Positions 23,487 to 35,649 of a DNA stretch of 42,629 nucleotides are shown here, in pieces. The translations under genes and the position numbers were made by a program. The notes beneath the pieces were generated by a model that worked only from the letters and a program-made list of their open reading frames with translations, ran no database searches and had not been told where the DNA came from. Source of the DNA: Pseudomonadales bacterium (lineage in GTDB: Bacteria; Pseudomonadota; Gammaproteobacteria; Pseudomonadales; Azotimanducaceae); assembly GCA_028283025.1 (NCBI GenBank), contig JAPYNO010000032.1, positions 1 through 42,629 of the forward strand, in the 5' to 3' direction. Positions within the stretch are counted from its first letter, which is position 1; each line of letters begins with the position of its first letter.

Positions 23487-25582
23487 TTCACCTGCCGCAC
23501 TGTGATCAGGTCTCCTTTGCCGACCCCTCGGGTGAGTCCCCATCGCACAAATCCAAGATACACAGCGGCTATCAGCGCCGCCATGCCAGCGATCAGAAGC
23601 AGGCTTTCGAGTGGCTGCTGCAAGAAAGTCCCTAATTGATAGCAGATCACAGCAAGCGAGTATGCGAGTGTGAGCGACCAAGCGACCGAAAACACCGCAA
23701 AAAAGCCGCCAAGTTCACGATACAAGGCACCAACCGTCGCAACGCAGGGTATGTACAGGAGAATGAACATGAGATAGCAAAAGGCGGCAAGGTCTGACGA
23801 AAAAGCGTTTCGAAGTTGCTCGACCGTGGTCGCCTTGCCTGTCAGTTCGGTGCCTTCGGCGGATTTCATCACTTGATCGAAGGCGAGCGGATCCTTCGCG
23901 CTCTCTCCGAGACCGAGCAGATTGGCTGGAATCGTTTGCATGGCGTCAGAGATGCTCGGCCAGAATTGAAACTCGCCGGCTGGCTGCTCAGGCCCGGAAT
24001 AGAGGGCGTCAAAGGTTCCGACCACTACTTCCTTGGCAAACATGCCAGTGAACAGGCCGACCGCCGCAGGCCAGTTGTCTTCTTCCACACCCATGGGCGC
24101 GAGCACCGGCGTGATGCGCTTGCCAATCTCCGAGAGCACTGAGTTTTCGGTGTTTTCATTGCCATAGCTACCATCGGTTCCGAGGGAATTGAGGACGTTC
24201 AGCGCGATGACGACAAGCACAATCGCCTTGCCCGCACGCACCACGAAATCGCGCAGCCGATGCCAAGCAACTCGCATCACATTGCCGAACCTCGGCAGGT
24301 GATAGCTTGGCATTTCCAACACAAATCCGCTCGAAACCGGGGCGACGAGATGCGATCGCAGGAGCAAAACGGTGATGATTGCGACAAGGATTCCAATCAA
24401 GTACAGCAAGAACACCATTTCCGCCGCATAGCCTTGGAAGAAAGCAGCCGCGAACAGCGCGTAGACCGTCAGTCGTGCGCCGCATGACATGTATGGCGCC
24501 ATGAGTGCCGAGAACACCCGCTCGGCATTGCCCGGCAGTGCGCGAGTTGCCATCACGGCAGGCACATTGCAGCCAAAGCCGACAATCAGTGGCAAAAACG
24601 CATGGCCTGGCAGCCCTGCTTGCCGCAGGAGGCGGTCCATCATAAAGGCTGTTCGCGCCATGTAGCCCGAGCTCTCAAGCAGGGACAGGCACAGAAACAG
24701 AGTGCCGATCACTGGGATGAAGGTGCCAACTAGCTGCACCCCGCCGCCGACGCCATCGGCAATGAAAGTGACCAGCCACTCTGGGGTGCCCGCATGTGCA
24801 AGCAGCGCGCGCGGCCCTTCGACAAATAGGGCCGAACCCGCGCCATCGAAAAAGTCGATAAAGGCGCCGCCGACGCCGATTGTGGTCAGGAACATGAGGT
24901 ACACGACAGCGAGGAATATGGGCAGCGCGAGCAGCGGACTCAGCAAGAGCGCGTCTAATCGATCTGTCAGCCGCCCCGCGCCCTGTCCGCCGGAGACGGC
25001 CTCAGCAAACATCTCCTCCGCATGTTGATAACGCTCGGAAGGGCTGAGCGAAGCCATTGAGGCATCACGCTCAGGAAGAGCGGCATTGGCGGCGGCGTGC
25101 GCGGCGGCTTGTAGTTGCGTGATGCCCTCGCGGCGGCTTGCCGACACACGCACCACCTCGCAGTTGAGACGCTTGCCGAGCTTGTCACAATCAATGCTCA
25201 GGCCGTGGCGGCGTGCCAAGTCGCTCATATTGAGCGCGACCACCATAGGCAGGCCAAAATCGCGCAGTTGCGTGGCAACATACAGGCCGCGAGTGAGGGA
25301 GGTGGCATCGACAACACAAATGACCACATCAGATTGGCGCGAAGCGAGAAAATCGCGTGCGATTCGCTGATCGATCGGTAGGGAGGCTTGGCCCTCAGAG
25401 AAATCGGAAAGGCCTGGCAGGTCTGTGACTTCACACGTTGCAGCGCCGATGCGAAATCGACCTACTTTCTTGTCAACGGTGACGCCAGGCCAGTTGCCGA
25501 CATGCTGCCGCGCACCAGTCAGCGCATTGAACAAGGTTGACTTGCCGACATTTGGACTGCCCGCAAGGGCGATGTGAATCAC
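23483..25582 (-). CDS. feoB: Ferrous iron transporter FeoB
   Basis: The GTP-dependent Fe(II) permease of the inner membrane, 699 aa. The N-terminal G-protein domain has the P-loop GSPNVGKST (8-16), a switch region with PGVTVDKK, DLPG (54-57) and LNMSD (G4). Two Gate-type membrane halves follow, with GFGCNVPAVMATR and the C-terminal CYLMFILLYIPC that carry the cysteines expected in the pore. It is shorter than E. coli FeoB (about 773 aa), mainly in loops. The start ATG overlaps the feoA stop by 4 nt. No feoC follows. Confidence 0.96.
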   Translation of the reverse strand: MIHIALAGSPNVGKSTLFNALTGARQHVGNWPGVTVDKKVGRFRIGAATCEVTDLPGLSDFSEGQASLPIDQRIARDFLASRQSDVVICVVDATSLTRGLYVATQLRDFGLPMVVALNMSDLARRHGLSIDCDKLGKRLNCEVVRVSASRREGITQLQAAAHAAANAALPERDASMASLSPSERYQHAEEMFAEAVSGGQGAGRLTDRLDALLLSPLLALPIFLAVVYLMFLTTIGVGGAFIDFFDGAGSALFVEGPRALLAHAGTPEWLVTFIADGVGGGVQLVGTFIPVIGTLFLCLSLLESSGYMARTAFMMDRLLRQAGLPGHAFLPLIVGFGCNVPAVMATRALPGNAERVFSALMAPYMSCGARLTVYALFAAAFFQGYAAEMVFLLYLIGILVAIITVLLLRSHLVAPVSSGFVLEMPSYHLPRFGNVMRVAWHRLRDFVVRAGKAIVLVVIALNVLNSLGTDGSYGNENTENSVLSEIGKRITPVLAPMGVEEDNWPAAVGLFTGMFAKEVVVGTFDALYSGPEQPAGEFQFWPSISDAMQTIPANLLGLGESAKDPLAFDQVMKSAEGTELTGKATTVEQLRNAFSSDLAAFCYLMFILLYIPCVATVGALYRELGGFFAVFSVAWSLTLAYSLAVICYQLGTFLQQPLESLLLIAGMAALIAAVYLGFVRWGLTRGVGKGDLITVRQVN

Positions 25583-25806
25583 GGCTCGGATTCCAAGAGC
25601 AGCGTTGCAATCTCGGACTTTCGAAGAGCGACGCGCGCGCCGCGAATTTTCAGTTGGATTGGATCGCCGAGCGGTGCTTGTCTGACGAATTCGACGAGTG
25701 CGCCGGGTGTGAATCCGAGGCTCTGCAATCGCTTTGCGTATACGCTGTCTGCATCGGCGAAGCCGCGAACGCGCGCAAACCTTTGATTCTCATTGAGCAT
25801 GACCAT
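25579..25806 (-). CDS. feoA: Ferrous iron transport protein FeoA
   Basis: A small SH3-like cytoplasmic partner of FeoB. Conserved blocks are RLQSLGFTPGALVEF and APLGDPIQLKIRGARVALRKSE, matching the E. coli protein. ATG 25806 gives 75 aa, the same length as E. coli FeoA, and leaves room for a 5' leader after the promoter and Fur-like box. The frame is open to an ATG at 25851 (90 aa), but that codon would lie at the promoter itself. It overlaps feoB by 4 nt. Confidence 0.9.
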   Translation of the reverse strand: MVMLNENQRFARVRGFADADSVYAKRLQSLGFTPGALVEFVRQAPLGDPIQLKIRGARVALRKSEIATLLLESEP

Positions 25807-25849
25807 GTTGTTGGACGGCGCACCGTGGGTTTTTGCAAGCGACGCTCGC

Positions 25850-25878
25850 ATTCAAACAAGAACTATTCTCAATTGCAA
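25850..25878 (-). promoter_or_regulatory. feoAB promoter with Fur-like box
   Basis: On the minus strand TTGCAA (25878-25873) and TTGAAT (25855-25850) are spaced by 17 bp. Between them lies a 7-1-7 imperfect inverted repeat, TGAGAAT-A-GTTCTTG (25871-25857), close to the Fur pattern. Repression by Fe(II)-Fur is the known control of feo operons, and this is the only gap between epmA and feoA. Confidence 0.6.
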
Positions 25879-25897
25879 TAGCACATAGCAGGCCGGT

Positions 25898-26821
25898 TCA
25901 TGCGGTCTCGTCTGAAAAAGTGAGGACTTCTGAGATAGCGCGTTTGCCGAGCTTGAGCATCAGCAGGCGGTCAAAGCCGAGGGCAACGCCTGATGTGGGC
26001 ACAAGCCCAGATCGCAGCGCAGCGTCGAGGCGTGTGTCGCACTTGATGTGCGGAAGGTCGGAAACGCGGCGGATTTCGTTGTTGCGCTCGGTTCGTCGTC
26101 TCAATTCGTCGGCATCGGTCATTTCTTGGCAGCCATTGGCAATCTCGATGCCGTCAATAATGAGCTCGAATCGGTCTGCGATGCCGTCACATCGAATGGC
26201 CGCAAGCGATGCGAGTGGTGCGGGAAAGCCATGCACGAGGACTCGACCAGGCAAGTCCGATACTGCCTGCTCGTACAGGCAGTCGAGCGCAGTAGTTTGA
26301 TCGGCTTGCGCTGCCACTGCTCGCGCCGCACTGAGCAAGGCCGCTTCGTCGCAGTGATCGACGTCGATGCCATGCACCTCGCGCATGAGCGCTTGAAACG
26401 ATGTGCGGCGCACCTCGTCCGGCTTGAGAAGCACATCGACCAATAAAGCCGTCAGTTCGGCCATGTCGGCAGAACTCGCGCCGGGCGCATACCACTCGAG
26501 CATGGTGAATTCCGAATTGTGCAAGCGACCCGTCTCGCCGCGCCGAAACGCATGGCAGATTTGATACACGGGCCGAGGCGCGTGCGCGAGCAGTCGCTTC
26601 ATGTGAAATTCAGGAGACGTCTGCAGGTAGCGGCGTGCCTCGCCGCTGTCAAACGCATAAGAGTCGAGAAACGCATCGCTCGCGGTGTCCTTTGACAGGC
26701 TCGGCGTCTGTACTTCCAAGTACCCGCGAGCATCGAAAAACTCGCGCACGGCCTTCAGCATCTTGGCGCGCGCCTCAAGTGCGTGCTCGTCGCACTCGGG
26801 TTGCCAGCAAACTGCTTTCAC
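25898..26821 (-). CDS. epmA: EF-P lysine lysyltransferase EpmA (PoxA/GenX)
   Basis: A truncated class II lysyl-tRNA synthetase paralogue that attaches (R)-beta-lysine to Lys34 of elongation factor P. It is 307 aa, lacks the tRNA anticodon-binding domain, and keeps the catalytic core: [16 protein letters not shown] (motif 1), [20 protein letters not shown] (motif 2) and [12 protein letters not shown] (motif 3). It directly follows efp with a 4-nt overlap, so enzyme and substrate are co-translated. EpmB, which makes beta-lysine, is not in the window. Confidence 0.96.
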   Translation of the reverse strand: MKAVCWQPECDEHALEARAKMLKAVREFFDARGYLEVQTPSLSKDTASDAFLDSYAFDSGEARRYLQTSPEFHMKRLLAHAPRPVYQICHAFRRGETGRLHNSEFTMLEWYAPGASSADMAELTALLVDVLLKPDEVRRTSFQALMREVHGIDVDHCDEAALLSAARAVAAQADQTTALDCLYEQAVSDLPGRVLVHGFPAPLASLAAIRCDGIADRFELIIDGIEIANGCQEMTDADELRRRTERNNEIRRVSDLPHIKCDTRLDAALRSGLVPTSGVALGFDRLLMLKLGKRAISEVLTFSDETA

Positions 26822-27390
26822 CCCTTTGCCCGGCCGACATATTCCCCGGTTCGGGTGTCGATTCGCAGCACTTCACCTTCTTCAATGAAGAGCGGAACGC
26901 GAATGCTCGCGCCTGTTGACATGATGGCCACCTTGCTGCCGCCTGTGGCCGTGTCTCCGCGCACGCCCGGGTCGGTCTGCGTGACTTCAAGCTCGACGAA
27001 GATCGGAGGCGTGATCGAAATTGGACGGCCGTCCCAGAGCACCACTTGGCACATATCCTCTTCACGAATCCATTGCTTGGCTTCGCCGAGGGTCTTTGCG
27101 TCCACTTCCACCTGCTCGTAGGAGCCATCGCTGAGCATGAAGTGATAGGCGTCGCCGTCAAAGTAGAGGTATTGCATTTCGACTTCCATGACATCGGCGG
27201 TGGGAAGCGATTCTCCAGACTTGAACGTCCGCTCCCAAGTGCGTGACGTGATCAAGTTCTTCAGGCGGACGCGGGTGAACGCCTGTCCCTTGCCCGGCTT
27301 GACAAACTCAGTATCGACCATCACGCAAGGGTCGCCGTCGAGCAGCACCCTCACACCCGGCCGGAATTCATTGGTGGAGATGTTCGGCAT
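26818..27390 (-). CDS. efp: Elongation factor P
   Basis: A translation factor that relieves ribosome stalling at polyproline stretches. It has three beta-barrel domains; the modification loop is [10 protein letters not shown]. The frame is open from a TTG at 27396, but choosing ATG 27390 puts the target lysine at position 34, as in E. coli, and gives 190 aa. The C-terminal signature [20 protein letters not shown] is present. Efp and EpmA are adjacent and overlapping, consistent with beta-lysylation at Lys34. Confidence 0.96.
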   Translation of the reverse strand: MPNISTNEFRPGVRVLLDGDPCVMVDTEFVKPGKGQAFTRVRLKNLITSRTWERTFKSGESLPTADVMEVEMQYLYFDGDAYHFMLSDGSYEQVEVDAKTLGEAKQWIREEDMCQVVLWDGRPISITPPIFVELEVTQTDPGVRGDTATGGSKVAIMSTGASIRVPLFIEEGEVLRIDTRTGEYVGRAKG

Positions 27391-27453
27391 CGCCAAAGTG
27401 TATCAGTCGAGACTTGAGATGGCCTGACAGCGCCGTCGCGAATGGAGAATTAG

Positions 27454-27606
27454 CTACGTCCCCATAAAGCCTAACACCAATCCAACGATCATCCCGGTTT
27501 GCGCAACCAACGCCCCGATCATCCACTTCAACAGGTCGGACTTGAGCTCCTGTAGATTCTGCTTGGTGGCTAGGCGGTGGGTATCAAATGCAATTGCTTC
27601 GCTCAT
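27454..27606 (-). CDS. 50-aa membrane protein, short DUF1640-like
   Basis: A small ORF encoding a 50-aa protein: a start block MSEAIAFDTHRLATKQNLQE, a short helix (LKSDLLKWM), then one transmembrane segment (about residues 30-48). The opening AIAFDTH and the KSDLLKWMIGALVAQ block resemble the two ends of DUF1640 coiled-coil membrane proteins, with the long coiled coil between them missing. A clear promoter precedes it with almost no leader. It lies 63 nt upstream of efp on the same strand. Function unknown. Confidence 0.65.
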   Translation of the reverse strand: MSEAIAFDTHRLATKQNLQELKSDLLKWMIGALVAQTGMIVGLVLGFMGT

Positions 27607-27612
27607 GGCGGC

Positions 27613-27640
27613 ATTATACTCATACCCAATGGGTGCACAA
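27613..27640 (-). promoter_or_regulatory. Promoter of the 50-aa gene, apparently leaderless, with palindrome
   Basis: On the minus strand TTGTGC (27640-27635) and a perfect TATAAT (27618-27613) are 16 bp apart. The seventh base after the -10 box is the A of the ATG at 27606, so transcription probably starts at the start codon. The spacer contains the 5-1-5 palindrome ACCCATTGGGT (27634-27624), a possible operator. Confidence 0.6.
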
Positions 27641-27679
27641 ATAATAACTTAGCAAAATATCCGTGACCAGCCCGTCGAA

Positions 27680-29941
27680 TCACTCCACTTCAAGGCGACG
27701 AATCTTCTGGTAGTTCTTGCTGACTTTAATGCCGCGTCGGGCACGTTCGCCAACATGCTGCAGGAGCGCATCGCCGCGCAGTCGGGTGTAGCTTCGCTCT
27801 GTGTGCACCAGCAGCTTGCCCTGAGGAGGCAGCACCACAGGTGCGAGCAGGCGTTCGCCCTCTACCCAAGCCTTGGCCGGAATCGAAATGAGCTTCACGC
27901 CCTTGCCTTTCGCCTGCGCGGGCAACTCCTTGAGGTCAATGAGCAATAGGTGGCCAGATGTGGTTGCAAGTGCCACCAGGAAATCGGCAGGCTCTTGGGC
28001 TGCGAAGGCGAACGGCTTGAGCACATCGCCCTTGTCGGGGTTGATGCCCGCTTTGCCCGCCGACAGGCGGCTCACGCACTCAGCAAGCGTTGTCACAAAT
28101 CCATTGCCTGCGCTTGAAGCACACAGCAGCAAGTCCGTTGGTGCACCCATCGCAAGGCCGATAAAGTTGACACCCGGGTTTGGCGCCAAGCGACCAGTCA
28201 AAGGCTCACCTTGACCGCGGGCGGAAGCGAGGCTATGCGGCGGCAGAGAATAGAAGCGACCAGCCGAGTCGATAAATACGAGCAGGTCTGTGCTCTCGCC
28301 ACGCACGCAATCGAGGTGCCGGTCCCCTGTTCGGTAGGCGAGGCCGGTCGGGTCGAGTTCATGCCCCTTGCCAATACGCGCCCAACCTTGCTCGGAAAGC
28401 ACGACAGTAACGGGTTCGCGAACCAGCAAGTCTTCAGCACTGAATCTCTTCGCCTCTTCTGCCTCAACAAAAGGCGAGCGCCGCGCATCGCCATACTGCT
28501 CGGCATCGGCGGCGATTTCCTTCTTGAGCAGCGTCTTGAAGCGCCGCGGTGAATCAAGGATTTGTTGAATTCCCATCCACTCATCCATGAGCGCGTCTTT
28601 TTCCTGCCTTATCTTCTCCTCCTCAAGGCGTCCAAGCTGGCGAAGTCGCACTTCCAAGACCGCATCCACCTGCGCTTGCGTGAACTTGAACGCATCAATG
28701 AGCGCGGCTTCTGCGTCGTCAGACTCACGGATGATGGCAATTACTTGGTCGAGATTCAGATACACCAGCATGAAGCCATCGAGGATATGCACTCGCGACT
28801 GAATAGCCTCACTTCGATGTTCAAGGCGCCGACGAACCGTGTTGCGGCGATACTCGACCCATTCGCTCAACAATTCGGCCAGCCCGAACACGCGCGGCCG
28901 GCCGTCAAGTCCCAGCACATTGAAATTCAGCGTGTGGCTTGTTTCAAGGTCGGTTTCGGCGAACAGATGGCTCATCAGCCGCGCCGCATCGACGCGCTTT
29001 GACTTCGGCACGACCACCAGCCGCGTCGGATGCTCATGATCTGACTCGTCGCGAATATCAGCAATCATCGGCAGGTTCTTTTTTTCCATCTCCGCGCCAA
29101 TGCGCTCAAGGATTTTGGAAGGCGATGTCTGCCAAGGCAAGGCTTCAATGATAATCTCTCTCGTCTTGCTGTCCTGTTGCCAGATGGCGCGCGACACAAG
29201 GGTGCCGCGGCCTTTCTCGTAGGCTTCGATAATCTGTTCTCGCGGCGTGATGATGCAGGCGTCGGTCGGAAAATCAGGACCGAGGCACATCGGCTCGGCC
29301 ATGAGCTCGCGTGTGCTCGCCTTCGGATGATCGATCAGATGTACAGCCGCGTTCGCAAGCTCGCGCAGATTGTGGGGCGGAATGCTCGTGGCCATGCCGA
29401 CGGCGATGCCGGTGCCGCCGTTTGCGAGTATCAACGGCAGACGGGCGGGGAGCGTGATCGGCTCTTCAAGCGTGCCATCAAAATTAGGCGCGTAGTCCAC
29501 CGTGCCTTGGCGAAGTTCGGAGAGCAGCAGTTCAGCGAACTTGGACAGGCGCGCCTCGGTGTAGCGCATGGCGGCGAAAGATTTGGGATCATCAGGGGCG
29601 CCCCAGTTGCCTTGCCCTTCAATGAGCGGATAGCGAAACGAAAACGGCTGCGCCATCAGCACCATCGCTTCATAGCAGGCGCTGTCGCCGTGCGGATGGA
29701 ACTTGCCGAGGACATCGCCGACCGTGCGCGCCGACTTGGCGGGCTTGGCATTGACGCCAAGTCCGAGCTGCGCCATGCCGTAGATGAGCCTTCGCTGTAC
29801 CGGCTTGAGGCCATCGCCGACTTTCGGCAGCGCCCGGTCGTTGATGACGTACATCGAATAGTCGAGGTAGGCGCGCTCAGTGTAGGTGCGTAGCGGCAGG
29901 CGCTCGAATCCTGGTTCGCCTTCTGAAAACAAGTCCGCCAT
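27680..29941 (-). CDS. parC: DNA topoisomerase IV subunit A
   Basis: The DNA-breaking subunit of topoisomerase IV, 753 aa, which decatenates daughter chromosomes. The active-site Tyr127 lies in [10 protein letters not shown]. The quinolone-determining region reads [10 protein letters not shown] with Ser87 and Glu91, the sensitive-type residues. [13 protein letters not shown] and the C-terminal beta-pinwheel repeats are present. It is parC rather than gyrA because it is next to parE and lacks the long GyrA tail and GyrA box. It follows parE by 10 nt, with GAGGGG 8 nt before the ATG. Confidence 0.96.
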   Translation of the reverse strand: MADLFSEGEPGFERLPLRTYTERAYLDYSMYVINDRALPKVGDGLKPVQRRLIYGMAQLGLGVNAKPAKSARTVGDVLGKFHPHGDSACYEAMVLMAQPFSFRYPLIEGQGNWGAPDDPKSFAAMRYTEARLSKFAELLLSELRQGTVDYAPNFDGTLEEPITLPARLPLILANGGTGIAVGMATSIPPHNLRELANAAVHLIDHPKASTRELMAEPMCLGPDFPTDACIITPREQIIEAYEKGRGTLVSRAIWQQDSKTREIIIEALPWQTSPSKILERIGAEMEKKNLPMIADIRDESDHEHPTRLVVVPKSKRVDAARLMSHLFAETDLETSHTLNFNVLGLDGRPRVFGLAELLSEWVEYRRNTVRRRLEHRSEAIQSRVHILDGFMLVYLNLDQVIAIIRESDDAEAALIDAFKFTQAQVDAVLEVRLRQLGRLEEEKIRQEKDALMDEWMGIQQILDSPRRFKTLLKKEIAADAEQYGDARRSPFVEAEEAKRFSAEDLLVREPVTVVLSEQGWARIGKGHELDPTGLAYRTGDRHLDCVRGESTDLLVFIDSAGRFYSLPPHSLASARGQGEPLTGRLAPNPGVNFIGLAMGAPTDLLLCASSAGNGFVTTLAECVSRLSAGKAGINPDKGDVLKPFAFAAQEPADFLVALATTSGHLLLIDLKELPAQAKGKGVKLISIPAKAWVEGERLLAPVVLPPQGKLLVHTERSYTRLRGDALLQHVGERARRGIKVSKNYQKIRRLEVE

Positions 29942-29951
29942 GAGTATCCCC

Positions 29952-33028
<3,077 letters not shown>

Positions 33029-33044
33029 TCGCACGTCACTTTTT

Positions 33045-33302
33045 TCAGACGAGCAGCGAGGGATGCTCTGACCGTGCGAGCGTGCGAGCTGTTTCGATAA
33101 TTGTGATGAGATCGTTCTCAACGACTGTCACAAGCTTCTCAAGTTCAACGATTCTGTATCTATGCACAATTATATTTCGCATGCCATTGCAAGCCTTGAG
33201 CAGGTTGATGGCATGGGCTTTGTCTCTCGGAAGACCGAGATGCTGCGGCATGTCTGGCAGATGGTTGCTCGACATCGGGATCTTTGAATTGAACGCTCTC
33301 AC
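33045..33302 (-). CDS. HepT-like HEPN protein, N-terminally truncated
   Basis: An 85-aa frame whose last about 50 residues match the C-terminal half of HepT/DUF86 HEPN proteins, with the catalytic-type R-x4-H-x-Y motif in GMRNIIVHRYR. Normal HepT toxins have 110-140 aa; the first helices are missing, and no MNT nucleotidyltransferase antitoxin gene is adjacent. It starts at GTG 33302 or ATG 33275. It sits immediately 3' of tRNA-Thr, a common integration spot, and ends 16 nt before the dehydrogenase start. Probably a non-functional remnant, though the RNase motif is intact. Confidence 0.5.
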   Translation of the reverse strand: MRAFNSKIPMSSNHLPDMPQHLGLPRDKAHAINLLKACNGMRNIIVHRYRIVELEKLVTVVENDLITIIETARTLARSEHPSLLV

Positions 33303-33392
33303 AAGTATAACGTTGCTCGCAGAGAGGACTGGAAGGTCTGTTTTACCAAGGGGTTTAGGTGTCTATACGGAGCTCAGTAAACAAGGAGTGTT

Positions 33393-33468
33393 TGGTGCCG
33401 CCACGAGGAATCGAACCCCGGGCCTTCTCATTACAAGTGAGCTGCTCTACCTGCTGAGCTATGGCGGC
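33393..33468 (-). tRNA. tRNA-Thr (anticodon UGU)
   Basis: Minus-strand cloverleaf of 76 nt including encoded CCA. The acceptor GCCGCCA pairs with TGGCGGC, the D arm is GCTC/GAGC, the anticodon loop CTTGTAA carries TGT, and the T arm is CGGGG-TTCGATT-CCTCG. Discriminator A73. The first anticodon-stem pair is G27-A43, a mismatch. Reads ACA-type threonine codons. Confidence 0.95.
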
Positions 33469-33495
33469 GTAAACATATCAGACGAGCCACTAAGT

Positions 33496-33516
33496 AAGCT
33501 CTGTTATTCAGAGCTT
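33496..33516 (-). terminator. Hairpin after DUF4396/htpX
   Basis: AAGCTCTG and CAGAGCTT form a perfect 8-bp stem with a 5-nt loop, beginning 2 nt after the stop of the DUF4396 gene. No strong T-run follows, but it separates this transcript from the tRNA gene. Confidence 0.5.
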
Positions 33517-33518
33517 CC

Positions 33519-33968
33519 CTAATGGCAGGCCTGGTTGAACTTCTTCAAACGCCAGTAATTATACGGCCATGGGGCGAGGAATCCTGCAAGCAGCATGGGT
33601 GGGATGACCCACCAGGTGAGGTGCGCGCCACCGACGAGCAGGAAATCGGTGAGATTCATGGCGGCTTCCATGGCGATCATTGATGCGAGGCTCATGCCGA
33701 GGGCGGTGCTGAGCGCTGCCCTCAAGCCCATTCGACCAAGCAAAATGCACGTTTCAAGCGCGATGCTAGTGGCGATACCGCAGGCCATGGCAATGCCCAT
33801 GACAACAAGCGCTGGCGTCTCAGGCGAATAGGTTTGAAACCAGAAGATAGCGCCGAGGTCGCCAATCGCGCATCCTAAGAGGCACCAAGATGTGTTGTAG
33901 GCGGAGGCTCGCCATGTCTTGGCGCAGCGCCAATGGAACGGCGCTTCGAGAATTTCGGCGTTTGTCAC
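33519..33968 (-). CDS. DUF4396 membrane protein
   Basis: A membrane protein of 149 aa with about four hydrophobic helices. The start block SWCLLGCAIGDLGAIFWFQ and the Met/Ala-rich ASMIAMEAAMNLTDF helix match DUF4396, a family with no known function (some members sit near metal or copper genes). I choose GTG 33968, one base after the htpX stop; the frame continues upstream within htpX but without homology. Coupling to htpX, a membrane-quality protease, is suggested by the position. Confidence 0.75.
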   Translation of the reverse strand: MTNAEILEAPFHWRCAKTWRASAYNTSWCLLGCAIGDLGAIFWFQTYSPETPALVVMGIAMACGIATSIALETCILLGRMGLRAALSTALGMSLASMIAMEAAMNLTDFLLVGGAHLTWWVIPPMLLAGFLAPWPYNYWRLKKFNQACH

Positions 33969-33969
33969 C

Positions 33970-34863
33970 CTACACCATGCGGTTCCTGAGGGCCTTGATG
34001 CGTTCCTCAAGCGGCGGGTGCGAGGCAAAGAGGCGCGCCATACCTGACCGCATTGAAGGCGAAATGCCAAACGCCGCGAGTGATTCCGGCATGTCGGCGC
34101 GGCCTTCGCCGCGTCTCAAGGCATCAAGCGCGTTGATCATATTGCTGCGCCCGGCAAGCTCCGCGCCCGCGGCGTCAGCCCTGAATTCGCGTCGGCGCGA
34201 GAACCAGGCAACGACGGCGCTCGCAAGGATGCCGAGCAGAATCTGCGCGATGATGCTAGTAACGAAGTAGCCGATTCCGAAGCCACGCTCATTGCGTAGC
34301 ACAACGCGGTCAACAATCATGCCGATGATGCGCGAGAGGAAGATCACGAAGGTGTTGAGCACGCCTTGAATCAAGGTCAGGGTGATCATGTCGCCATTGG
34401 CGACATGGCCGATTTCATGGCCGAGCACCGCCTTGACCTGATCGCGGGTCATGCTGCGCATGAGGCCGGTGCTGACTGCGACGAGCGCTTTGTTTCGATT
34501 GGCGCCGGTAGCAAAGGCATTGGGCGCGGCCGAATCGAAGATGGCGACTTCGGGCATGCCAACGCTGGCGCGCTCGGCGAGCTGCTTGGTGGTGTTCACC
34601 AGCCAGCGCTCGGTCTCGTTGCTTGGGTTCTCGATGACGCGGGCACCGGTTGCGCGCTTCGCCATCCATTTGGAAATCAAGAGTGAAATGAAGGCGCCGC
34701 CAAAGCCGAATACGGCGCTGAAGATGAGCAGGCCCATGTAGTTGATGCCCATGCCATCAGCCGTCAAAGTGAGGCTGTCGATGCCAAGGATTCTTAAGAC
34801 CACGCCAAGCACCAAGAGAATGGCGAGGTTCGTGAGGATCAGCAGCAGTATCCGCATGCCCAT
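33970..34863 (-). CDS. htpX: Membrane zinc metalloprotease HtpX
   Basis: An inner-membrane quality-control protease of 297 aa that cleaves damaged membrane proteins with FtsH. The zinc site is H149-E150-x-x-H153 ([12 protein letters not shown]), with the third ligand probably the Glu in [10 protein letters not shown]. The N-terminal pair of helices and the two internal helices (about 165-190 and 205-225) are present, and the SHPPLEERI tail is typical. ATG 34863 has AAGGAG 8 nt upstream. A divergent phosphatase gene lies 93 bp away. Confidence 0.95.
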   Translation of the reverse strand: MGMRILLLILTNLAILLVLGVVLRILGIDSLTLTADGMGINYMGLLIFSAVFGFGGAFISLLISKWMAKRATGARVIENPSNETERWLVNTTKQLAERASVGMPEVAIFDSAAPNAFATGANRNKALVAVSTGLMRSMTRDQVKAVLGHEIGHVANGDMITLTLIQGVLNTFVIFLSRIIGMIVDRVVLRNERGFGIGYFVTSIIAQILLGILASAVVAWFSRRREFRADAAGAELAGRSNMINALDALRRGEGRADMPESLAAFGISPSMRSGMARLFASHPPLEERIKALRNRMV

Positions 34864-34956
34864 GAGTTTTTCTCCTTGATAGAGGTCAGTTTTGTAGCAA
34901 TCTCATATATGGTGTCGGTGTTGAATCTTTGCAACTCATGCGAATCGGCTCATCAC

Positions 34957-35604
34957 ATGTCCCGCAGGCTATTTCTCGTGCGTCACGGAGAAACCGAATG
35001 GAATCGCGAAGGCCGCATTCAAGGTGTGTTGGACTCACCGCTCACCAATGAGGGCATGATACAGGCTCGCCGCAATGCCGACATTTTGCGCGCCCTGTCG
35101 GTGACGAGGCTGATCGCATCGCCGCTCGGACGCGCGGCCAAGACCGCGAACATCATCGCCGAAGTCACTGGCGCGACATACGAGTTCGATGATCGGCTCA
35201 AGGAGCGCGACTGCGGTGCTTGGGGTGGCATGACGTGGGAGGACGCGGAGCATTCGTACCCCGATGTGTGGCGCGCGCGCCTTGAGAATCCGTATGGATT
35301 CACGCCACCTGAAGGCGAGAGCTTGGCTGACCTTGAGCCTCGCATTAGGGCATTGCTTGCGGGTCTCGAATGGGGTGAGCGCGGCGCACTCGCGTTGATC
35401 ACGCACGGCATCACCATGCGCGTGCTGCTGCGCTGCCTGCTCGAGTTCGACAGGCGCGAAGTCAGCCGCATTCGCTGCCCCAATCACATTGTCTACGAGG
35501 TGGCGCTCTCGGCAACCGGCGCAAGCTGTCAACATTACCTGAACGGCGAGGGGCCTTATGATGGACTCCTGCTGAGCGCGCCTGGAGTCATGTCAAGACA
35601 TTGA
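34957..35604 (+). CDS. Histidine phosphatase (phosphoglycerate-mutase-like)
   Basis: A cytoplasmic RHG-motif phosphatase of 215 aa. His10 in LVRHGETEWN is the phospho-acceptor; SPLGRAAKTA gives the second Arg; Glu in LKERDCGAWGG and His in LITHGITMR complete the site. Relatives include GpmB and alpha-ribazole phosphatase; no cobalamin genes are nearby, so a broad sugar-phosphate phosphatase is the safest description. The start is ATG 34957; the open frame goes back to 34876 without homology. Confidence 0.88.
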   Translation: MSRRLFLVRHGETEWNREGRIQGVLDSPLTNEGMIQARRNADILRALSVTRLIASPLGRAAKTANIIAEVTGATYEFDDRLKERDCGAWGGMTWEDAEHSYPDVWRARLENPYGFTPPEGESLADLEPRIRALLAGLEWGERGALALITHGITMRVLLRCLLEFDRREVSRIRCPNHIVYEVALSATGASCQHYLNGEGPYDGLLLSAPGVMSRH

Positions 35605-35649
35605 AAAGCGGGTATGGTGTTTTTCTTTTTTCCTTGAAGGACACTACCC

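Noticed and set aside
29177..29893. 238-aa plus-strand frame opposite parC
   Set aside because: Shadow frame in GC-rich codon-biased sequence; parC is unmistakable on the other strand.
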